DNA of 64,000 nucleotides, from the NCBI GenBank assembly GCA_963969365.1, contig OZ017748.1:3345001-3409000 (forward strand). Direction: 5' to 3'. The translations under genes were made by a program, and so were the position numbers. This document shows, in pieces, positions 57,291 to 64,000 of this stretch. Under the pieces are notes generated by a model that was given only the letters and a program-made list of their open reading frames with translations, was not told the DNA's origin and searched no databases. This stretch comes from Asterochloris sp. CNOR1 (lineage: Eukaryota; Chlorophyta; Trebouxiophyceae; Trebouxiales; Trebouxiaceae). How positions within the stretch are numbered: position 1 is the first letter of the stretch; each line of letters starts with the position of its first letter.

Positions 57291-60200
57291 ATGGACGCCC
57301 CAGCTGAGGCAGCTCCTGATTGGCCTGATGTGCTCAGACGCAGCTGGAAGCTGGCAGCTGTGCTGCAATTCTGCCGCATGTTCAGGCCTGCTCTGAATTT
57401 GAGGCCCTTCTCAGCAGACATGCTGGAGGCAGCTCTGATAGACTTTGATGCCAGCTCAGGCTTCTCGGATCTGATGAGCAGGCTCATGTCAAGGGAGCCA
57501 CTCCCTGACAAGCATGCCCCGCAAGACTGGCAGTCCCAGCTGTTTCGCAGGGTGGCTGCAGGCTGGCGCAAATCCTTCCGGAGCAACCCCCTAGCAACCA
57601 GCACATTTGCAGAGCTGAGTCCATTGTGCCGGGTGATTATGGTCACAACTGTTTTGACATGCCATGCCGTGCTATGCTGTTGCCAACACTTACACAGCAC
57701 CTTTGGCTCACAGCTGGATGTGATGTACGCGCTCTGCGAATGGAGGTTGGAAGACTCAGCATACATCCAGGATCAGATCAGAAGAGCGGTGAGACTGGCC
57801 CAAGATGAGCTGATCCTATCTCCAATGGGCAGCCTGGTGCCCGTGGTCCACCTACTCCAGCTTTTTGGCATCTTTCCTGCTCTTCAACAAACAGCAAGCG
57901 GTTGACCGCTGAGCATGTGGCTCATATGGTGCTGCCCTGCAGGTGGAAGAGCCAAGGGGAAATGTGAATACCCTGCGCGATCAACCGCTGGGCGAGGATG
58001 CAGGGGGCAGCCGCTTCTGGTTCTTTGCCAGCCAGCAGGAGGACACCTGCCTCTACAGGTCAGCACAGGGGCTGCCAGTCATGCGCTGCACATGTAGGCG
58101 ACAAGCTGATGGTGTTTGGCCGCCTGTCACTGCTGGTCACAGGCAGCACAGCGTCAGCACGCCAGCCTGGTGTGCTGCCTGCAGGGAGGACCCGCCCGGG
58201 AGCCGGGCAGCTGGCAAGAAGCGCAAGTTGGCCGACACAGAGGAGGAGGAGGCAGCCTGGAGCACCATGTGCCTCACGCTGGAGGACCTGCAGGAGTTTG
58301 CGCAGAAGCTGGGGACGTCCAGGCAAGCAGGCTGCCCACTGCATCTGCAGAAGCAGCCGCTGGTCTTGAAGCAGCTGTCAGCAGATGAAGTCGCTGGCCA
58401 TCCCACATCTTCCACCTGGAGGAGGCTGACATTCGTCAGCCGTTGACAGTGTGGGAAGGCACCCTGGTTGCTTCGCAGTTTCTGGCGATGATGCGTCGTG
58501 ACAACTACCCAGGTGTCAAAGCAGTATTCAATGAGGCATTGAAACCTCCCTGAAGGCCATTCCTCGCCCTGCAGGAATGCAGAGGAGAAGTTGCTGCACA
58601 ACAAGTTGACGAGCGACATCCTGCCGCAACTGGAGCTGACCGTGGCAGCACGGCGCAAGGCAGAGGAGAAGGCTGCTCTCAGGGATGCCATGCCCAAGAA
58701 GCGCAGCACACGCCTCCAGGTGCCTGCCACATTACCGCCACTGTTCGGACTGGGTACCAGCTGGTGCTGAGCTTGCCTCTTCCAAGCCTCTGTGGTCACC
58801 CTCAGGTCGCCCCCTAGGCTTGGTTGCTGCAAGCAGCCTTCAGTCTGCTGCAGAGCAAACTTGTATGCAGAGCTGGATACAGAAGCCACAGGATGATGCT
58901 CTGCAGCCTTGATGTGTGGTGACCATGGGGCACACAGACCTGCTTCTGTGCTTCAGGCGGTGACCATCATGAAAGAGGAGGAGGCCCAGCGCAAAGCTGA
59001 AGCTGCTGCAGAGCGCAAGCGCAGGAAGGAGGAGCAGGTGCAGTTGGCACAGGCTCGTGCTTTGCCGGCGACTTTCTCTGCAGCAAACTCTTGAGCAATG
59101 CATGGGACTGCCCTGGCCAGAGGCTGCTGGCCTGGTGCGCTCACGCATTGTCTTCCATGGTACACGCAACAGTTGTAGGGTGCCTGGGCCTGCCCTGGCC
59201 TGCAGGGGTGTGCTGTCACTCACTTGGCCTGCATCCCTGTACTGTGGCTGTGTGCGCCCCCTATGACCTAGGCGCTTCTGCCCCTATCTCCATGGAGGAT
59301 CTTGTTCACTCCAGCCTGGCCCTGTGTGACCACTCTGGCTACCAGCACAATACACACACACTCTCATATGCCCTGGCCTGACTCTGCTGGCCTGTGCTTG
59401 CTGCAGGAGCGGGAGCGCAAAGAGGGAGACCGGCAGCAGCGTCTGCAGGCGCGCAAGGCAGAGGAGGGCCGTCGCGCAGGGCTGGGGGCTGAGGCTCGTG
59501 CCATGCGCCTGGCAGCGGTGCGCAGCAGCCCTGTCATGCCAACCAAGCTTGCTGATGACCACCAGTCCTGCTTTGCTGTCTGGTCTCTGGGTTGATGTTC
59601 ACCGTGCACCTGGTAGCAGTATGCGGTTGCCTGGTGCTGCTAGCCTGGTCTGCTGAATGCTGTGGCTGGAGCTTGTGTCTGGCTGCGTTGTGCAACGCTG
59701 CACATATTGGAGGGTGACACAGTTCGGCTTACCGGATGTTGTGGCACTCATCAAGGCCTGTAGAGCTGTCCATCCCTGGGTCGACTGTGAAGCCATGCCC
59801 CAGGCAGTGTAGCTTGGCAGCTGTGTGATGCCAGCCTTCTGTGCTAAACTTGATGTGTGCGTTGGCGGTGCAAGACGGTACTGCCTGGCTTGTTTTGGGT
59901 GCACCCTGAGGCAGCCTCTCCTCCATCTGAGCCTGTCCCCTGCTTGTGCCTGCAGAGCGCATCAGTTGGCATGTCAGGGTCGGCCAGCGCTGCAGCAGGG
60001 CAGGGCGCCGCTGGTGGCAGTGCTCGCAGTGCACATCCTGATGATTTTCAGCAGAGTCAGCAGGCAGAGAGCAGGCCGCCCAGCGGGTGGGTCACACAGT
60101 GTACTCCAAGCGGGCAGCATAGCTGCTGTGTTGTTGAAGAAGGATGCAAGGCCTGGATTGTCAACTGCAGCTGACACTGCCTGCCTACTGCAGGGAGGAT

Positions 60201-62804
60201 GGGCAGCAGCAGCCTGCACGCAGGCAGGCCACTGGAAGCCGCAAGCGCGGCAGCTCTGGCGGGCAGTCAGCAACGCGTACTGCATCCGATGATGCCTCTG
60301 TGCAAGAGAGCGGCAGCGAAGGCGAGGCGCGGCAGCCAGCTGGTATGGCACAGGGGCGCCAGACTGAGCGGCAGCATCAAGCTCCTGCTGCTGAGGGCCA
60401 GCCCTTAGACGCAGACCAGCAACATGGCAGCAGGCCAGCCAGCAGCCAGCAGGTGCCAGACAAGGAGACTGGCGAGCCTCAGGAAGGCGCCGAGGCTCCC
60501 CGCGATGATGTGCAGCAGTCTTCAGAGTCCAAGTCAGAAGAGGAAGATGAGGCAGATGAGGAGGAAGAGTCAGAGTACCATGCGTCTGAAGAGGAGGAGG
60601 CAGCCTCAGAGTGTGTCTGCCTTACAGTCTACACCTTGTGGGACTGCGCACCTCAGATCGTGCCTGCCATGCACTGCCTGGCACTGCATGAGGAGCTGCA
60701 TGGCACCAGGGCCAGCTGTCTGCCATGGTGCCTGGCCATGGTCAAGGGATGTTCCCGGTCAAGCAGCATATCTGCAGCCTGGGGGCACTCGGTACAGCCC
60801 TCCAGATGGCCCAGGTGCACCACAGAGACCGTCAGCCCAAGTCGAGTTGCTCTTTGGCCTGCAGGTCTGATAGCGAGGAGTGGGAGCCCTCCCAGCACAG
60901 GACGTCCCGCGGCGCTGCGCGTAGCTCAGGGGGTAAAGCGGCCGCGAAGGGGGCCACCCAGCCCGCCAGCGCAGCGTCACCCTCCATTGACAAGCCGAGG
61001 CATGCGCAGCAGTCACTGCAGAAGCAAAGATCCATGCAGGTGCAGGTGCAGGCCGTGTCTCTGCGTGCATGGGCAGCTGGGACCCTGTCTGGCAAGCCTG
61101 CTGCCAGCTGTCACAGTCTGGCTGTACCTACATGGGCACCAGGGGCAGCTCTGTACGTGGGCTCCACCCCTCTCCCTGCATGTGGGTGAGTTCCACCCGA
61201 CACCAGCCTCGCTGTTGCAGTCCAGGGGCGCTGAAGCAGGCTGCCTGACCTGCAGGGCATGCAGGGGGCAGGCCGCCAGGACGCTGCTGCTGCGGCTGGC
61301 CTTCCACAGCAGCAGGACCTGCGCGCCCTGCTGCAGCAGCTCCCAGAGCATGTGCAGTGGCAGCTGCAGGGCATGGCTCCCCCCGACCAGGTCCCTGCGC
61401 TCAACCAGCTGCGCATGCAGCAGATGGCTGCCCTGCAGAGCAGCCTGGGTGGGCAGGGAGGCCTCGGACAGCCCAGCCAGCTGCAGCAGGCAATGCAGGC
61501 TGCTGCAGAGGTGGGGTGGGCTGCCTCACCAGGCTGCTGTGACACTCTTTGGGCTGCACTCACTCATGCAATGACAGGCAGGAGGCTGTTTGTGCCCTTG
61601 CTTTGGCGCTGGGATGCTGGTGTGTGCACCGGCAGCATCCAGTGCAACATGACTGCCCCCTGCAGGATCAAGCCGCGCAGATGCAGCGACAAAAGCTGGT
61701 CATGCTGCAACAAGCCACGCTGCAGCGGCTGGGCCCTGTGGGGCAGCAGCAGCTCAGCATGCTGCCCCCAGAGCAGCGCAAGGCCCATATGCTGGAGTTG
61801 ATGAAGGACACGCAGAGGCTGCAGCAGCATCAGCAGCAGGTGTGAACAGACGAGGCTGCCCTGCAGTGCGCCGAAGGTCTTAGTGCATGCTTGTCTGGCA
61901 GTACTGTCGCTGTTGTCGCCAAGCTACGCAGGCATGGAAATCTGCACACGGTGCAGTCTGATTGCCAACACCACAGCTGCCATCTGACACATGCTGTCTG
62001 CCCTGCAGGTGCTGCAGATGCATCTCCAGCAACAGGTTGGCAGCCCCATGATGGCCAGCCAGGTGTCTGGAGGCTCCATGGCTGCGCTGCAGCAGCAGAT
62101 GGGCGCACATGCATGGGGCACGCAGGGCCCCCAGCAGGCACGGGCCCTGGCTGCTCAGCACCAAGCGCTGCTACAGGCCCAGCTCCAGCAGCAGGCAGGC
62201 CCGTGGGGCGGCCTGCATGGTCAGGGAGCCACCCTGGGCAGCAGCCACACCGGCCAGCAGAGCGCCCCAGCTGGCGTCAACGGCATGGCCTGGAGAACCG
62301 GCAGCCCCACCATGGGCACCTCTGCAGCAGGCCAGCGCCTGCCAGGAAGCGGTGGCCAGGCGGGGGCATCGACAGAGTCAGGCCAGGCTACGGGGCCGTC
62401 AGGGCTGGATGGTGCCAGCCTCAATGCTGCCTTGAACGGCTTCAGCGGGGTGCTGGAAGCAGGCGCCTCCCTGGGGCCCTTGAACGTAGACTCGCTCCGG
62501 AGCAGCGGGTTTGGTAACCCCGGTAATGACTGACTTGACTTGAGCAGATGGCTGCACACTTGCTTTGCGCTGCTGTGGCTTAAGCCTTGGTGCTGCTGCA
62601 GGCCCTGTTGGTCAAGTCCAGGCCCAGCAGCAACAGAATGCTGTCAGCCCCATCTTGCAAGATGCTGTCCCGGCTGGGCGCTCTTTGAACAACTTAGCAC
62701 CACCACTGTGCTTGTCAGGCAGCTTTCCCACATCTAGCATGCAGCGGACAAGCTCCCCTTCACAGCAGTTCTGGTCTGCGCCAATGACATGGTTCCCGGC
62801 ATGA
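57291..62804 (+). CDS. DDT-domain chromatin-remodelling-associated protein (DDR4/RSF1-like)
   Basis: There are 14 exons: 57291-57632, 57714-57788, 57943-58058, 58185-58322, 58575-58719, 58957-59037, 59407-59517, 59956-60086, 60194-60610, 60865-61039, 61256-61510, 61666-61839, 62009-62513 and 62602-62804. They give 955 residues in phase. The DDT/WHIM region comprises LQFCRMFRPALNLRPFSADM, LDVMYALCEWRLEDSAYIQD and GGSRFWFFASQQEDTCLYR, as in plant DDR4 and animal RSF1 partners of ISWI. A charged coiled coil follows (EEEAQRKAEAAAERKRRKEE), then a Glu/Ser-rich stretch and a Gln/Met-rich C-terminus. The intron at 58323-58574 is GC-AG. Two ends are possible: splicing at 62513 (used here), or reading on to a stop at 62531-62533. 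It is a nuclear protein by family; no histone-reader finger is visible. Confidence 0.85.
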
Positions 62805-63367
62805 ATCGTCCCCCCTTGCTCATGATTGACCGCAGCCCACGCCTTGCAGGGCAGGCTTGCGCAGATGCAGCACCACATGTACAAGACCCAACTAACGATT
62901 TTACAGAGCTAAGGCTTGCTTTCAAAACACATGCAGAGGAAATTCAAGTTTTACACAGCGGGGCTAGCTGAACAGGACCCTGCACAAGCTGCACTACTGC
63001 AGCACACAAACTCAAAAATGAAGCACCCGCCCTATGTGGGGGCGTTACGCAAGGTATTGCAGCATTCAGGGAAAATCTTTTGAGCGAACAGGGGCTCAAG
63101 CGCCACCACGGCAGCAAAATTGGCTGCCTGGAGCCAGGGAGCCTTGGTGAGGGGCCTGCCACGACCCAGCCGCTGGCACCTAGTGTGCACAACAGCTGCG
63201 GTGGCCTGTTGGGAGGCCAGGAACAGATTGCAGGGGGAGAAATCAAACAGGGCAGGCTAGGGTCTCATGTCAAGGGAGGACAGCCATGGGCAAGACGAGG
63301 CCCAGAGGACGCGAGCCACAGCACAGCTGACTGGCTGGCCGGCAAGACTATTGCAGCAGCCGTTGGA
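62805..63367. other. 563-bp gap between convergent genes
   Basis: It holds the 3' flanks of the DDT gene (+) and of the partial gene on the minus strand. An open frame at 63080-63832 on the + strand overlaps that gene antisense and has no family signal. Nothing else is seen. Confidence 0.45.
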
Positions 63368-64000
63368 TTATGTGCGACCAGCCATGCTGGTGCGGCCAAT
63401 GCGGGTGAAGCATCTGTAGTCCGTGATGCTCAGATCCGCATAAGGGCAGGGGGTAGCGCCGTTGTGCAGCACCCAGATGCACTCCATCCTCTGGGGGATG
63501 CGCACCCCGCCGTGCTCTATGTAGTCGCTGTACCTGCCCATCCACAGGTCCCCTGGATTGAACTCCCCGTCTCCAAGGCGCCTGCACCAGGAGGTAGTGA
63601 CAGTCGAGGCCACTGCCATGCACCAGCAAAGGCAGGAGGAGTCTGCAAGCATGAGGGAACGTACCACCAACGAGGCCACAGACTAGCAGCTGGCCACTCA
63701 GCACAACAGGCCTCTCGCCGCTACAGTGCACCACCCGGCCAAGCTCACAGCTGGCTAGTCGCCAAGGCAGTCACCTTACTAATGCCATATGAACATGGCC
63801 AAGCAAGTGCTTGGCACAGATTTGCTGGATGACCAGTAATTCGGCACACCTTGGCCAAGCTACTGCGGCCACAAAAGCAGCAGGGCCCCAGCGCAGAGTC
63901 TCTGCAACAGCGCACAAGCAGGCAAGATGCCAAGCGCACCTGGCGCGGTCAGTGGCAGTCATCTTCGTGATCTGGCCCTTCTCATTGAAGTGGAACTCAG
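63368..64000 (-). CDS. DUF6544-like protein, 3' part only
   Basis: Two exons are in the window: 63940-64000 (cut by the window edge) and the last exon 63368-63581. Joined by phase they contain FNEKGQITKMTATDRAR, then RLGDGEFNPGDLWMGRYSDY, IEHGGVRIPQRMECIWVLHN and a C-terminal ITDYRCFTRIG. The order 'sequence of the type T-A-x-D-R-x-R, then G-x-F, then WxGRYSDY, then GGVRIP' resembles the C-terminus of DUF6544-family proteins, whose function is unknown. That assignment is from memory and the N-terminal part is outside the window. The gene runs towards the DDT gene. Confidence 0.6.

Noticed and set aside
60144-61574. 476-codon + strand frame as one exon
   Set aside because: It includes intron sequence of the DDT gene; the conserved acidic and Gln-rich parts join only after removing introns at 60611-60864 and 61040-61255.
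63080-63832. 250-codon + strand frame at the right edge
   Set aside because: It overlaps the last exon of the DUF6544-like gene in antisense and shows no splice sites or family pattern of its own.

Overview
The window reads as nuclear DNA of a green alga. The proteins resemble land-plant and chlorophyte families, and several carry plastid or mitochondrial leaders. Genes are broken into many short exons, and most introns end in TGCAG, usually CTGCAG. The sequence is GC-rich and gene-dense. A trebouxiophyte-like chlorophyte is my best guess, from style only. I saw no transposon, virus-like element or CRISPR array. Exons were assembled by hand from conserved protein blocks, splice sites and codon phase. 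For eleven genes the reconstructed frame stays open and in phase from start to stop.

Layout from left to right. 1-1570: unresolved pieces of a + strand gene. 1571-5090 (-): ARGLU1-like RS/coiled-coil splicing factor. 5504 to about 9770 (-): unrecognised Pro/Ser-rich protein with a C-terminal coiled coil and a perfect 206-bp tandem exon duplication. 9846-12005 (+): plastid-type SAM methyltransferase. 12219-31781 (+): CNOT1, the CCR4-NOT scaffold, in 36 exons (2,287 residues). 32766-34821 (+): secreted SGNH hydrolase. 35191-35309 (-): a single 5S rRNA gene with a T-run terminator. 36313-37523 (+): second plastid-type methyltransferase. 37632-41429 (-): plastid RqcH/NEMF-type ribosome quality-control factor. 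41512-43969 (-): ALG6 glucosyltransferase. 44332-52139 (-): PRRC2/MOS1-like BAT2-N protein. 52318-52874 (+): RidA-family protein. 52944-55499 (-): mitochondrial pyruvate dehydrogenase E1 beta. 55639-57206 (-): HIRIP3/CHZ histone chaperone. 57291-62804 (+): DDT-domain chromatin protein. 63368-64000 (-): 3' part of a DUF6544-like protein.

The genes do not form one pathway. RNA and chromatin functions are common (ARGLU1, CNOT1, PRRC2/MOS1, HIRIP3, DDT protein, 5S rRNA). Spacing is tight: HIRIP3 and the DDT gene share an 84-bp divergent promoter, the RidA and PDHB stops face each other 69 bp apart, and the ALG6 stop lies 82 bp before the RqcH start.

The most unusual signal is in the introns. Many hold one to three decayed copies of the neighbouring exon edge, splice site included, about 60-370 bp away (called 'echoes' here). 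They occur in at least six genes, and the perfect 206-bp exon duplication at 7585-7996 looks like a newborn case. A second signal is the number of GC-AG introns: eight of about 122 reconstructed, all with an [A/C]AG exon end.
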